Below are positions 25,816-35,282 of a stretch of DNA of 64,000 nt, piece by piece. Each line of letters starts with the position of its first letter. The stretch's first letter is position 1. The stretch is taken from the NCBI RefSeq assembly GCF_003605635.1, contig NZ_QMDW01000011.1:38946-102945 (forward strand), read 5' to 3'. Source of the DNA: Halonotius pteroides (GTDB lineage Archaea; Halobacteriota; Halobacteria; Halobacteriales; Haloferacaceae). The position numbers and the translations under genes were made by a program. Under the pieces are notes generated by a model that saw only the letters and a list, made by a program, of their open reading frames with translations, did not search any database and had not been told where the DNA came from.

Positions 25816-26049
25816 GAGGTTCCGGCGACGAACGCTGCGACGTTTGCCAAGCTCGGTGAACTTGGCGTTCTCTCCGCTGACACCGCCGACACGATGCAGG
25901 ACGCTGCCGGATTCCGTAACATCCTCGCCCACCAGTACGGCCACGATATCGATGACGAACAGGTTTACTGGCATCTGAAAGAAGATCTTGGCTGGTTCGC
26001 TACGTTTCTGCGAGAGATTCGTACTGATCTCGATAGCGATAGCGATTGA
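25800..26049 (+). pseudogene. hepT: HepT toxin, C-terminal part after the TnpB element
   Basis: The frame reads TAADNEVPATNAATFAKLGE, then GFRNILAHQYGHDID, ending in a stop at 26047-26049. The RNILAHQY segment is the RxxxxHxY RNase motif of HEPN/HepT toxins. An apparent ATG upstream at 25762 belongs to the element, not to hepT. In the present arrangement this catalytic half has no native start, so HepT should be inactive unless the element is excised. Confidence 0.87.
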
Positions 26050-26143
26050 ATGGCTACCAGCTTCTCGACCGCTTGACCGGACGCGATAGTAGCCAGCCCC
26101 TGTCCCGGTATCCTTTTCGCGTTGGCGATCCCATTTCGGATGT

Positions 26144-26938
26144 ATGACTGGGACACTCGATCACGTCATGATGCGGGTCGCGGATCTGGAAACGTCGCTT
26201 GACTGGTATCAGACGCACCTCGATTATGAGGAGAAAGAACGCTACGATGGTGACGGCTTTACGATCGCCTATCTCGGCCCCGAGGATATGCACGAAGACG
26301 GCGCGATGCTCGAACTCACCGAGAACGATGATGAGGTCGACTATGAGGTCGGCGACGCGTGGGGTCACATCGCTGTTCGAGTCCCAGAGGGCGAGCTTGA
26401 GGACTACTACGAGCAACTGATGGACGAAGGGGTCGACGATTACCGAGATCCTGAATCCTGTGGCGGCTCGTATGCGTTCGTCAAGGATCCCGACGGCCAC
26501 GAGGTCGAGATCGTCCAGCGGGATTACGGCGCGCTGTGGTCGCTGGATCACACGATGATCCGCGTCGAAGACGCCGACGAGGCACTTGGCTTCTGGGCCC
26601 GGAAGTTCGAGTACGTCGAGCCGCGCTCCCGATGGGAGGCTAGCTCCTTTGCGAACTACTTTGTGGCACCCGAAGACGACGCCGAGGAGGCGATGTGGCT
26701 CGAATTGACCTACAACTACGACGGCAGAGCGTACACGATGGGCGACGCGTGGGGCCATCTCGCCGTCCGCGTCGACGACCTCGAAGACGACTGGGAACAG
26801 CTCATGCTCCGTGAGGCCGATGACTACCGTAGTCCCGAGGACTGTGACAATCTCTATGCCTTTACGCGGGATCAGGACGGCCACGAGATCGAGTTGATCG
26901 ACCGCGATCCCGAGGCCGATTCGCTGTTCCCGTTTTGA
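26144..26938 (+). CDS. Tandem VOC (glyoxalase/lactoylglutathione lyase-like) protein
   Basis: 264 residues with two vicinal-oxygen-chelate domains of about 125 residues each (TLDHVMMRVADLETSLDWYQ and SLDHTMIRVEDADEALGFWA). Each has a GDAWGHIAVRV or GDAWGHLAVRV segment and ends in KDPDGHEVEIV or QDGHEIELID. His and Glu residues at these places are the usual metal ligands. It may isomerise thiol-adducts of methylglyoxal or serve another VOC reaction. Nothing in the neighbours settles the substrate. Confidence 0.82.
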   Translation: MTGTLDHVMMRVADLETSLDWYQTHLDYEEKERYDGDGFTIAYLGPEDMHEDGAMLELTENDDEVDYEVGDAWGHIAVRVPEGELEDYYEQLMDEGVDDYRDPESCGGSYAFVKDPDGHEVEIVQRDYGALWSLDHTMIRVEDADEALGFWARKFEYVEPRSRWEASSFANYFVAPEDDAEEAMWLELTYNYDGRAYTMGDAWGHLAVRVDDLEDDWEQLMLREADDYRSPEDCDNLYAFTRDQDGHEIELIDRDPEADSLFPF

Positions 26939-27018
26939 TCGTTGTCCCCACAGCTACCGGTCGTAACTTCCGGGTTGGTGGTAGACACGTTGCGGTCTGA
27001 TCAGCGCGGATTCTGCGG

Positions 27019-27768
27019 TTATTTCTGTGTTTCACCGCCGTCGACCGGAAGTGCCTGTCCGGTAATAAACGAGGCCTCATTGGAGCAAAGCCAGACAATA
27101 GCGTTAGCTACCTCTTCAGGTGACGCAGCCCGGTTCATCGGAACCGCATCGGTAATCGATTCACGCTCGGCTTCGGACATCGATTCCAGGGCCGCTGTTT
27201 CGACGATCGTTGGACAGACCGCATTGACACGGATCTCGTCGGTTGCGGTTTCCAAAGCAGCCGTCCGTGTCAACCCCACGACACCGTGTTTGCTGGCGGC
27301 GTACGGGGCTCGACCAGGGCTTCCACGCACCCCTGCCTTTGAGGACACATTCACGATCGCGCCACCGCCGGAATCAGACATCGCGGGGATCTCGTGTTTC
27401 ATCCCGGCCCAGACTCCGGTCTGGTTGATACTGAGAACCCGATCCCACTCCGCTTCATCGATCTCTGAGAGCTGTGCCGGCGTGTTTCCAACCGCTGCAT
27501 TGTTGACCGCGTAATCAAGCCGGCCGCACTGCTCAACTGTTGTGTCAATGAGATCCGCAATCGACTCGCTTTGGCCGGCATCAACCCGCTTGAACTGTGC
27601 GTCGCCGTCATCATCCTTGATCTGTCTGACGGTCTCCTCGCCGGCCTCTGTGTCGATATCAGCGACGACGACTGTTGCACCCTCAGTAGCAAACCGTTTG
27701 GCGGTTGCGCGACCGATCCCTGAGCCTGATCCGGTGATGACTGCGACATCGTTCTCGAAGTCGTACAT
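27019..27768 (-). CDS. Short-chain dehydrogenase/reductase (classical SDR)
   Basis: 249 residues. The NAD(P)-binding motif is TGSGSGIGRATA, followed by DIDTEAGE. The VNNAA motif, catalytic Ser in VNVSSKAG and the YAASK motif are all present. The C-terminus ITGQALPVDGG is typical of the FabG/glucose-dehydrogenase-like branch. The Asp in VVADID suggests NAD(H) preference. A TetR-type regulator gene lies 132 bp upstream on the same strand. Confidence 0.88.
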   Translation of the reverse strand: MYDFENDVAVITGSGSGIGRATAKRFATEGATVVVADIDTEAGEETVRQIKDDDGDAQFKRVDAGQSESIADLIDTTVEQCGRLDYAVNNAAVGNTPAQLSEIDEAEWDRVLSINQTGVWAGMKHEIPAMSDSGGGAIVNVSSKAGVRGSPGRAPYAASKHGVVGLTRTAALETATDEIRVNAVCPTIVETAALESMSEAERESITDAVPMNRAASPEEVANAIVWLCSNEASFITGQALPVDGGETQK

Positions 27769-27771
27769 TAA

Positions 27772-27786
27772 GTACTTATATTGAAT
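27772..27786 (-). promoter_or_regulatory. AT-rich promoter of the SDR gene with an AAGTACTT palindrome
   Basis: On the minus strand, CAATATAAGTACTTAATG runs into the start codon at 27768. AAGTACTT is a perfect 8-bp palindrome overlapping the TATA-like sequence, a plausible binding site for the neighbouring TetR-type protein. Confidence 0.35.
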
Positions 27787-27900
27787 AGTTAGTCAAGAAT
27801 CTTCTGATACCGGGGGTTCTCCGCGAGAGACCTATTTACAGGCTGTCTGTGCGGTCATTCGCACCAAACTGTGGTGACTTTTGAGGAGACCACTGCCTCT

Positions 27901-28533
27901 CTACGAGCTAATCGCTGAAAGTCGATCAATATGGCTGTTTATCGCCGTTTTCATCGGCTCAATAGACTCATCCGGGTCGTATACCGTTAGCCGACGTGCA
28001 CGCGTCCCGATAAGCAACGAGAGCAGTCCCTCTGCTTCGACGGCGATGTCCATATCAACGAATTCGCCCACCTCAATCCCGCGTTGAAGCATGTCCTCAA
28101 GCAATCTCTTAAGCTCCTCTTCGACCGCAACATACTGCTGACGAACGGCTTGATTGTGTGGGGCGTTCATCCGGAGTTCAAACATCGCTAGTGCCAATCG
28201 ATAGGGCTCCTCGGTCGTCTTTGCTGGGAGAAGCCGGTCAATAAGCTCCTGAAGCTCCTTCCGTGGGGTCGTCTCTTCTGTTGGCAGATCGGCAAGAAAG
28301 CTATCGAGGATGTATCCAAGAAAATCAGCAAGCAACTGCTCTCGACCGGTATAATGGTAGTACAGAAGCGATTTGCTGCGGTCAAACTCGTCGGCGATGT
28401 GTTGCATGGTCAGGTCGTTGTATCCATGGTTTTTAACCGCGCTATGGGTCGCTTCCATGATCTCTCGTTTACCGGCATCCATACTATTGTCACCATTCCC
28501 AGTGCTCATAGCGGCACTTGCTGCTTCAGACAT
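27901..28533 (-). CDS. TetR/AcrR-family transcriptional regulator
   Basis: 210 residues from ATG 28533; ATG 28509 is an alternative, and the longer frame to 28788 is antisense to the tubulin-like gene. The N-terminal HTH is REIMEATHSAVKNHGYNDLTM with HIADEFDRSKSLLYYHYTGR, as in TetR proteins. The C-terminal helical ligand domain has about 140 residues. It probably represses itself and the SDR gene downstream on the same strand. The ligand is unknown. Confidence 0.85.
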   Translation of the reverse strand: MSEAASAAMSTGNGDNSMDAGKREIMEATHSAVKNHGYNDLTMQHIADEFDRSKSLLYYHYTGREQLLADFLGYILDSFLADLPTEETTPRKELQELIDRLLPAKTTEEPYRLALAMFELRMNAPHNQAVRQQYVAVEEELKRLLEDMLQRGIEVGEFVDMDIAVEAEGLLSLLIGTRARRLTVYDPDESIEPMKTAINSHIDRLSAISS

Positions 28534-28620
28534 CCTGTTGCTTTTGATTCCCTCTACGCTGATCGCGGCGACCGATTCCCCGAACCTATTCTTTTTGCGC
28601 TGTCGCTGTGAGCACTCGGT

Positions 28621-29727
28621 ATGCAACTGACCGTCTGTGGGGTCGGCGGCGCGGGCTGTCGGATCGCCGACCATCTTGTCGCGGCCGATTCCAGCCGATC
28701 GCGGTCGTTCGTTGCCGACAGCGTCGCGCTTGACACCGACCAGCGTGCTCTCTCGAACTTGGAGTCGATCCCGGACGATCGACGCCATCTTTACGGAGTC
28801 ATCGAGGCCGAGGGAACCGGCGTCGAGGGCGACCGCAGCGTCGGCGCGGCGGCGGCCGACTCCGAGGCGACCGAACTGGCTAACGCTGTTGACGACGCTG
28901 TTTCCTCGCAGGCTGACGCGATCCTCTGCTGTGTCGGTCTCGCCGGTGGCAGCGGCGCGACCGCGCTGCCGCGGCTGGCCGATGAACTACGCCGTGTCTA
29001 CGATATCCCGGTCTACGGGCTTGGGGTTCTACCAGCCATCGGGGCCACCAGCGACGATGGGTCGACGCCGCCGGCCGCACGCAACACCGGTCGCGCACTT
29101 GCGAACGTGACCGCAACGACCGACGCCCTGTTGCTGTTCGACAACCAGTTGTGGCTTAGCTCCGGTGACAGCGAGACCGACCCCGAGGTACGAACCGACC
29201 TCAACAAGACGTTGACAACGCGGGTCGCCGCGCTGTTTGCGGCCGGCGAGGGCGATCACGACCGTCAGATCGCCGAACGCGTTGTTGACGCCTCGGAGGT
29301 ACAGAACACCTTCGGGGCCGGTGGGATCGCCACCATCGGCTACGCCAGTCAGACGATCGAGCGGCCGACCAGCTCACGGTTCGGGCTTGGCATTCTTGAA
29401 CAAGAAGATGAGATCGACGATACGACCGCGATCAAGGCAATCGAGACGACCTCCCGACGAGCGGTTCGCGGCAAGCTCACCGTCGAGATCGACCGTGAGT
29501 CAGTTGAACGTGGACTGTTAATCGTTGGCGGGCCACCCGGGTGGCTGAATCGTCGCGCGGTCTCGGATGCCCGCTCGTGGCTGGCGCAAGAAACCGGCAG
29601 CGTTGAGATCCGCGGCGGTGACATGCCCGATCCCGACGGCGACGCGGTCACGATGATCGCGCTGTTAACAGGTGTTGGATCGTGCCCGCGCGTGAGGGCG
29701 CTTCGTGCGGCGGCTGATCGCGGGTAG
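28621..29727 (+). CDS. Divergent tubulin/FtsZ-superfamily protein
   Basis: 368 residues. MQLTVCGVGGAGCRIADHL is the first GTP-binding loop. The tubulin signature is AGGSGAT in CVGLAGGSGATALPRLAD, in place of GGGTGTG or GGTGSG. It retains VYGLGVLP, the Asn in LLLFDNQLWL, and a T7-like NKTLTTRV segment. It is closer to CetZ-type or other minor haloarchaeal members than to cell-division FtsZ. The function is unclear. Loss of two Gly residues in the signature may lower GTPase activity. Confidence 0.8.
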   Translation: MQLTVCGVGGAGCRIADHLVAADSSRSRSFVADSVALDTDQRALSNLESIPDDRRHLYGVIEAEGTGVEGDRSVGAAAADSEATELANAVDDAVSSQADAILCCVGLAGGSGATALPRLADELRRVYDIPVYGLGVLPAIGATSDDGSTPPAARNTGRALANVTATTDALLLFDNQLWLSSGDSETDPEVRTDLNKTLTTRVAALFAAGEGDHDRQIAERVVDASEVQNTFGAGGIATIGYASQTIERPTSSRFGLGILEQEDEIDDTTAIKAIETTSRRAVRGKLTVEIDRESVERGLLIVGGPPGWLNRRAVSDARSWLAQETGSVEIRGGDMPDPDGDAVTMIALLTGVGSCPRVRALRAAADRG

Positions 29728-29731
29728 ACGA

Positions 29732-32233
29732 TCAGTCGTCTTGCCCGGCGAACTGTGGCGTGCTGTTCGTCTGCTCGCTCAGCCAGCCGCGGAGCGAGCC
29801 ACCCTGATCGTATCGCGCCCAGACGTAGGCCGCCGAAGGGAAGACAACGATCGCGGTGACAAACGAGTAGAAGACGCTGACCGCCATCAACAACCCGAAC
29901 TGCCCGAGGATCGGCGAGATGGCAAGCACGAGCGCGCCGGTGCCGATCGAAGTGGTCAGCATGCTGCCGACGAGCGCGCCACCAGTCCCCTGAAGGGTAA
30001 TTTTGAGGCTTTTATCGGTGCTTGCACCGGCAGTGTACTCGTCGATAAACCGGTGGGTCATATGCACCGAGTAGGCGACGCCGACGCCGACGGTGATCGA
30101 AAGGATCGTCGCGGTGACAGCGTTGAGTGATAACCCGAGAATCCGCATCGTCGCCAGCAACACCGCGACGGTCACGAGAATCGGGAAGACGTTAACCACC
30201 CCCAACAGCGGCTTTCGATCGAGCAGCCAGTAGACACCGACAAGGAAGACGCCGGTCAGCCCGATCGCGAGGAACAGGCTCTGGAACGCCGACTGGAAGA
30301 TGAGGTCGGTGACCGCTTGGAAGACAACGATCGTTCCGGTTGGGGTGGCGGCATACCGGAAGTCCTCGGCGTACTCCCGTGAGTCGGCGGTGATCTCGCC
30401 CTGTGAGGCGTCGGACTCGACGGCAAACTCGACGCGGATCGATCGTCGATCCTCGGTGAGATACTCGTCGGCGCGGTCGGCCGCCGGTGAGGCCTCAAGG
30501 GCGTCGTAGATCTGCTCAAGGTTGCTATCCGGCACCCCGTTGTTGTTGCGGTCGTTGCGGGCGACGAGGGCGGCAAACTCGGGGTCACGATCGGCGTAGT
30601 CGTTGATGATGGTGATGATACTCGTTGTTTCGGCGCGATCGCCGGTGGTGAGATAGGTATCGGGTGGATCTCGTGTCGTCCGATACACCGTTTCAAGTGA
30701 ATCACCGTTGGTGAATGGGCCCTGAATGTACATCGTGATCTCGTCGTCGTTGCCGGCATCGAAGTTGTCCTCGATGAAATTGATGCTGCCGGCGGCGGTG
30801 TACTCACTCGGCGCGAAGGGATCAGGAAGCCCTTCGATGTAGTCAGGCAGCTCCTCTGGCGGGAGGAAATCCTCCTGTTCGAAGCTTCGGTCGACACCGG
30901 CTCCGTAGGCGGCGGCACCGCCGGAGACGACCAAAAACAGCAGGATAAACGTCATCGGCGCACGCTTCGAGACGGTTGCAACGGCGGGCAACGCCCGTCC
31001 GAGCACCGACTCCTCGGTTGCCAGCGGCGAGGAGCCAAAGCTCGGGATGTTGAACCGTTTACGGTTGCGGTCGGCGATGATCTTTGCGGCGGGCAAAAAG
31101 AAGCTGAAGATGAGGAAGGTGAAGATGATGCCGACGCTGGCGACGATCGCAAAGTTGCGGGTCGGCGCAAAGTTACTCGTCAGATTTGCGCCGAAGCCAA
31201 AGACGGTGGTGACGGTGACGATCAGGAAGGCAACCGCCAGCTGACTGTTGGTGATCGTCATCGCCTCGCGGACATCGAACCCACGGCCCTTCTCCTCGCG
31301 GTAGCGGTTGACGATGTGTATCCCGAAGTCGATACCGACCGCCAACAGCAAAATTGGCACCGAGATCATGTTCTGGTCGAAGGGGATCCCGGCATAGCCG
31401 ATGAAGCCAAACGTCCACAGCAACGACAACAGCAACGCGACCAGTCCAAGGATCAGATCGAATGGATCGCGGTAGGCAACGATCAAAAACAGCAGAATGA
31501 GGCCGAGCACCGCTGGCATAACAATCCCAAGTGAGTCGCCGATCACGTTGGCTGTCTCGCTGTTGGTGATACCAAGCCCGAAGACACGGATGTCGCCGTC
31601 ACTTCGCTCAACAATATCTTTGACGCCGAGTTGCACCTCTTGGAGATTGTCGTCCTGTGGTGGGAACGAGTGTGTTAGCACTGTCAGCGACGCCCCAGCG
31701 GAGGCGGATCGACGGTTAAAATCATTGCCAACGAGTGACTGAAAGCCCGGTCGATCGGCGCTCTGTCTGACGGCGTTTCTGATCTCGGTGTCGCTGGCCC
31801 GACTGATCGCCCGGCGTTGGGCGTCGTAGCTGTCAGCCGACGGATCAAGCTGTTGGGCGATGATCGTCGCCGGGCCGGTAGCGTCGGTGAGCCGGAGCTC
31901 AGCGCGCTCATTTGTCTGTTCGATGACAGCCAGCGACCGCAGCAGTGACTGCCTGCTGAGCACGTTATCGCCTGATTGCAGCAGCTGTGTTGACTCATCA
32001 TCGCCGCTGAACGACCCCCCAAACTCCTCGTTGACCGCATCGAGGGCCTCCTGGGCGGCGATATTCTCGGAGAACGCATCGGATTGATCCTCGACCGTCT
32101 CGATCATCCCGACTCCACCGCTCAGTAGCACCGTGACCGCCAGAAAGGCGGCGACGACCGCCAGCGGATGGCCGAGAATGATGCTGTTGATCGTGTTGAG
32201 CGTCGGTTCGAGATCGAGCCCCGCGTCGCTCAT
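29732..32233 (-). CDS. RND/MMPL-family exporter
   Basis: 833 residues with the RND layout: one N-terminal helix, a large extracytoplasmic loop (residues about 40-220), five helices, a second large loop (about 440-640) and five more helices. The VGVGVAYSVHMTHRFIDEY and VGIDFGIHIVNRYREE segments are the sterol-sensing/patched-like helix with acidic residues used for ion coupling. The gene starts directly next to the stop of the upstream secreted protein gene, so the two form an operon. The substrate is unknown, possibly a lipid or surface molecule. Confidence 0.87.
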   Translation of the reverse strand: MSDAGLDLEPTLNTINSIILGHPLAVVAAFLAVTVLLSGGVGMIETVEDQSDAFSENIAAQEALDAVNEEFGGSFSGDDESTQLLQSGDNVLSRQSLLRSLAVIEQTNERAELRLTDATGPATIIAQQLDPSADSYDAQRRAISRASDTEIRNAVRQSADRPGFQSLVGNDFNRRSASAGASLTVLTHSFPPQDDNLQEVQLGVKDIVERSDGDIRVFGLGITNSETANVIGDSLGIVMPAVLGLILLFLIVAYRDPFDLILGLVALLLSLLWTFGFIGYAGIPFDQNMISVPILLLAVGIDFGIHIVNRYREEKGRGFDVREAMTITNSQLAVAFLIVTVTTVFGFGANLTSNFAPTRNFAIVASVGIIFTFLIFSFFLPAAKIIADRNRKRFNIPSFGSSPLATEESVLGRALPAVATVSKRAPMTFILLFLVVSGGAAAYGAGVDRSFEQEDFLPPEELPDYIEGLPDPFAPSEYTAAGSINFIEDNFDAGNDDEITMYIQGPFTNGDSLETVYRTTRDPPDTYLTTGDRAETTSIITIINDYADRDPEFAALVARNDRNNNGVPDSNLEQIYDALEASPAADRADEYLTEDRRSIRVEFAVESDASQGEITADSREYAEDFRYAATPTGTIVVFQAVTDLIFQSAFQSLFLAIGLTGVFLVGVYWLLDRKPLLGVVNVFPILVTVAVLLATMRILGLSLNAVTATILSITVGVGVAYSVHMTHRFIDEYTAGASTDKSLKITLQGTGGALVGSMLTTSIGTGALVLAISPILGQFGLLMAVSVFYSFVTAIVVFPSAAYVWARYDQGGSLRGWLSEQTNSTPQFAGQDD

Positions 32234-33544
32234 CTATTCGTTGTCGAGTCCGCTCACATCAGTTGTCTCACTGTTCCGCCGCCGCCAGAGGACGCCACCA
32301 ACACCACCAACAACCACCAGTCCGATCACCAGTGGCCCAAGCGGGAGGCCGCCGCCGTCATCGCTCGGCTCGGTGACATCGATCGATAACCGATAGCTGT
32401 CGGTCAGCTTGCTGTCGCCGTCACTGTCGGTGTAGCGGAAGTCCATCGAGACGGGGTAGCTTTTGATTGTCGCGCCCTCGCTCGCGCTCAGATCGACCGT
32501 GACCGTCGTCGTCTCGTTTGGCTCCAGTGCTGTGGTGAACGTTTCGTCGTTTGCGCTGTCGAGTGGATCATCGACGAACAGCTTGCCCTCGATATCCTCA
32601 AGGGTCTCATCACGGTTGTTGGTCACGCGCAAATCAAGCGATTTTGTGCTGCCGGCCGCAACCGTCGGACTGACCGGCTCGACGATGAGGGTGTCCCGGC
32701 TTTCAGCGATATCGACGCGGAACGATGGGTCGTCGTCCTCGCCGCGAATGCCGGTGTCGGCGTTGCGATAGGAGACCGGAAGGTCAAACTCACGCGGGAC
32801 AGCCTCGGCCTCGGTGGTCACCTCGACAGGGATGGAGAACCGTGCTGAGTCGCCGGCCGGGATGTCATCGACCGCGACCTCGTTCGTTGTGGCGATGACG
32901 GTATCGCTGTCGGGTGCGAACCGCACCTCAACGCTTCGTGCGTCGTCGGCACCGATATTTCGGAGCTGCCCGGTGATCTCGCCTTCCTCGCCGACCCGGA
33001 GTGTGCTATCGATCTCTTCGACCGCAAACCGTGGGTCGTCAGTGACCTGCACAACCACGTCTCGTGTTACCGTTCGGTCGTCCTGTGCGCTCTGTGCGAC
33101 ATCGCCTTGGCTTGTTCGGGCCTTGCTTGTATAGGTGTAGCTTAGCTTTGCGGTGAGCGTGTATCGGCCTGGCTCCGCGCTGTCAGGGATAACGATATCG
33201 AACTGTGGGGTTTTGATATCCGTTGTTGAAACCTCGCCGATCGTTTGTTGGCCTGTCTCGACGGTGATCGGCGTGCCACCGCCGTTCAGCGCGACAGAGA
33301 CGCCCCGTGCTGTCGTCACGAAGTCACGATCACTTGCACTTCCGCTGACAAAGTTGCCCTCATTGCCGATCTGGACGGTGAGTGCCTCGTTTGTTCCGGC
33401 TGTTACCTCCTTGTCGGGTGCGAACGCGTTAAGATCAGGTGAGCCGACCGCATCAATCTCGCCGGCTTGTGCAACGCCGACCCCGGTGGCCCCGGTGAGA
33501 AGAAGCATTCCAGCAACCAGTAGTGTCGATAGTCGTGTCGTCAT
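32234..33544 (-). CDS. Secreted COG1361-type protein with C-terminal anchor
   Basis: 436 residues. An N-terminal signal peptide (LLVAGMLLLTGATGVGVAQA) is followed by three immunoglobulin-like CARDB/NEW3 repeats of about 110 residues each. A Gly/Pro-rich linker, one transmembrane helix (LVIGLVVVGGVGGVLW) and a short RRRN cytoplasmic tail complete it. It is immediately upstream of the RND exporter and probably forms its extracytoplasmic partner. Such pairs are frequent in haloarchaea. Confidence 0.8.
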   Translation of the reverse strand: MTTRLSTLLVAGMLLLTGATGVGVAQAGEIDAVGSPDLNAFAPDKEVTAGTNEALTVQIGNEGNFVSGSASDRDFVTTARGVSVALNGGGTPITVETGQQTIGEVSTTDIKTPQFDIVIPDSAEPGRYTLTAKLSYTYTSKARTSQGDVAQSAQDDRTVTRDVVVQVTDDPRFAVEEIDSTLRVGEEGEITGQLRNIGADDARSVEVRFAPDSDTVIATTNEVAVDDIPAGDSARFSIPVEVTTEAEAVPREFDLPVSYRNADTGIRGEDDDPSFRVDIAESRDTLIVEPVSPTVAAGSTKSLDLRVTNNRDETLEDIEGKLFVDDPLDSANDETFTTALEPNETTTVTVDLSASEGATIKSYPVSMDFRYTDSDGDSKLTDSYRLSIDVTEPSDDGGGLPLGPLVIGLVVVGGVGGVLWRRRNSETTDVSGLDNE

Positions 33545-33774
33545 AGATTACCGTTCTTCGCCTCGGTCATTAGTCACACGGTGTGCTGCGCAACCAGGTG
33601 TGTGTCGCAGTTGACTGGGTGGCTGACCGACTCGTGGCTGTGAGCGGTTGTGCTGAGATGGCGTTGCCCGTAGCGTGGGAAGTAACGATGCGGTAGTCGT
33701 TACGCCAAGTGTCGTCATACGGTGACTCAACGCTCAACGGAGTATATGTATTGGGAAACTACGATTCTGTTTGT

Positions 33775-34530
33775 TCACGTTGTCCCGCCAGCGGTCTGGG
33801 TGTCGGTGCGATGTGCACTGAACTCGGTTGTTACAGTGACATCACGGATAGTCGCGTTGCTATCCGGTGATATCGATACAGTGAGGGTGTTATTCTTGAT
33901 CGCTGTCGCATCGGTGACCGGGACTGACTTCCCGGTCGTATCGCGTGCTGTGGTCGTCCCCACCGCATCGACGACGACCTGTTCCGGCATCGCCATCGTG
34001 ATCCGGTCGGGATCCCCGTCGTCGCTGACATTGTGAATCATCGCGGTGAGTGTGTGTGTCTGTGCTGTTCCGCTCACCTGTGAGGGGGTGATGGTGACGC
34101 TTGAGAGTTGCACCTGTGGCTCACCGATGCGTACCGTTTTGGTGTCGGTACCCTCGGGGCTGTGCAGTGTGATCGGCTGGGAGCCGGTGTCGGCTGTGGT
34201 TGTCTGGTAGCTGAGTGTCTCGGTTGTTTGCTCGCCGGGCGCGATGGTGTCGGTTTCAGTTGTCGCAACAACGGTGTTGTTGAGCCGAAGCGTGAGGGTG
34301 GCGGTTCCACGTTCCGTCCCGCGGTTGGTTGCAGTGTACGTGACTGTAAGCGCGCGTCCGGCTGTCACACGGTCTGGAGCGGCGGTGATCGTTGCGGTGA
34401 TCGCTGGGCTAGTCGCAACAGCACCGACAGCAGCATCAGCGTCGACACGACCGGCACCTTGTCGATACTCCGGTGCGCCGATGTCGACGGCGGTGGTTTT
34501 CAGCCCGGTTTGAAGTTCGTCCGGCGAGCG
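33775..34530 (-). pseudogene. Broken subtilisin-like (S8) protease, C-terminal remnant
   Basis: On the minus strand the frame reads IDRSPDELQTGLKTTAVDIG, then GAPEYRQGAGRVDADAAV, the end of a subtilase catalytic domain (the GAGRVD turn). A CARDB-like domain follows (VTYTATNRGTERGTATLTL...) down to the stop at 33775. Upstream of about 34530 the homology stops: no GTSMA catalytic-Ser motif and no start. From 34368 an ATG-started version of 197 residues could be made, but it would lack the protease part. I treat it as a remnant. Confidence 0.72.
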
Positions 34531-35046
34531 ATCGATGGCACATATAACCTGACCGCATACGGTGATGTTGGTGGCGGGGCAGCTGTGGTCACAACGCCGG
34601 TTGAGTTTACTGTCGACTCCACAACACCGCTTTCAGCCACCGTGAAACCTGACACAGTGGATGTCGGCACAACTACACCTGTCACTGTGACCGTTACCGA
34701 AGCCGGGTCTACGCAGCCAGTTCCAAATGCGACAGTGACACGGATCGATACGGTGACTACAATACCGGTAAACAGCTCCGGGCGCGCCGTTGTTAGACTC
34801 TCTCCCACAGAAACCGGAAGTGTCACACTTGACATTACTGCTCCTGGGTATGGCCTGGTGATAAAGAATGTGACTGTTGTGTCGGGAGATTCCGCTGTTG
34901 ATCGGTTCGATTCTGATAACAATGGAATCGGACGCGACGACACAATCAACGCAATTGTTGCTTACAATAATGACAGCGAGATAGGCGGACACCCTGTCGA
35001 TCGGGATGCTGCTGTTGCGGTGATCAAAGCGTACAAAGATAGATAA
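34520..35046 (+). pseudogene. Broken surface protein, C-terminal remnant with dockerin-like end
   Basis: The plus frame reads AIDGTYNLTAYGDVGGGAAV, then EFTVDSTTPLS, then an Ig-like repeat (PDTVDVGTTTPVTVTV...). It ends in DRFDSDNNGIGRDDTINAIV and GHPVDRDAAVAVIKAY, which look like dockerin-type calcium-binding segments. The open frame extends left to 34108, but that part is antisense to the protease remnant and has no protein character of its own. No signal peptide or start belongs to this segment, so the N-terminus is lost. Confidence 0.7.
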
Positions 35047-35282
35047 CCGCTCAGACGTGTGTCGCCACCTCACTGCCTCTTACAACCTTTCTTGCAGCCG
35101 GTTGCATTACCCCAGATGCTAGCGGCTTAGACGAACGAGTTCCCGCTTCACAAAGTATTTACCAGACGCATCGGAATCAAGGATTGCACTCTATCGAAGG
35201 ATTCAGTCACTGTTGTCACGTTCACTACCTATCTCTGGCGCAGTGATTAGGACTCCTCGATAGATTACACATCAAATCAAAC
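35047..35282 (+). other. Upstream region of the S-layer gene
   Basis: 236 bp between the remnant and the S-layer ATG. It is AT-richer than average, as expected for a strong promoter and leader. I do not see an unambiguous TATA box at leaderless spacing; GATTACACATC just before the ATG suggests a short untranslated leader. Confidence 0.4.
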
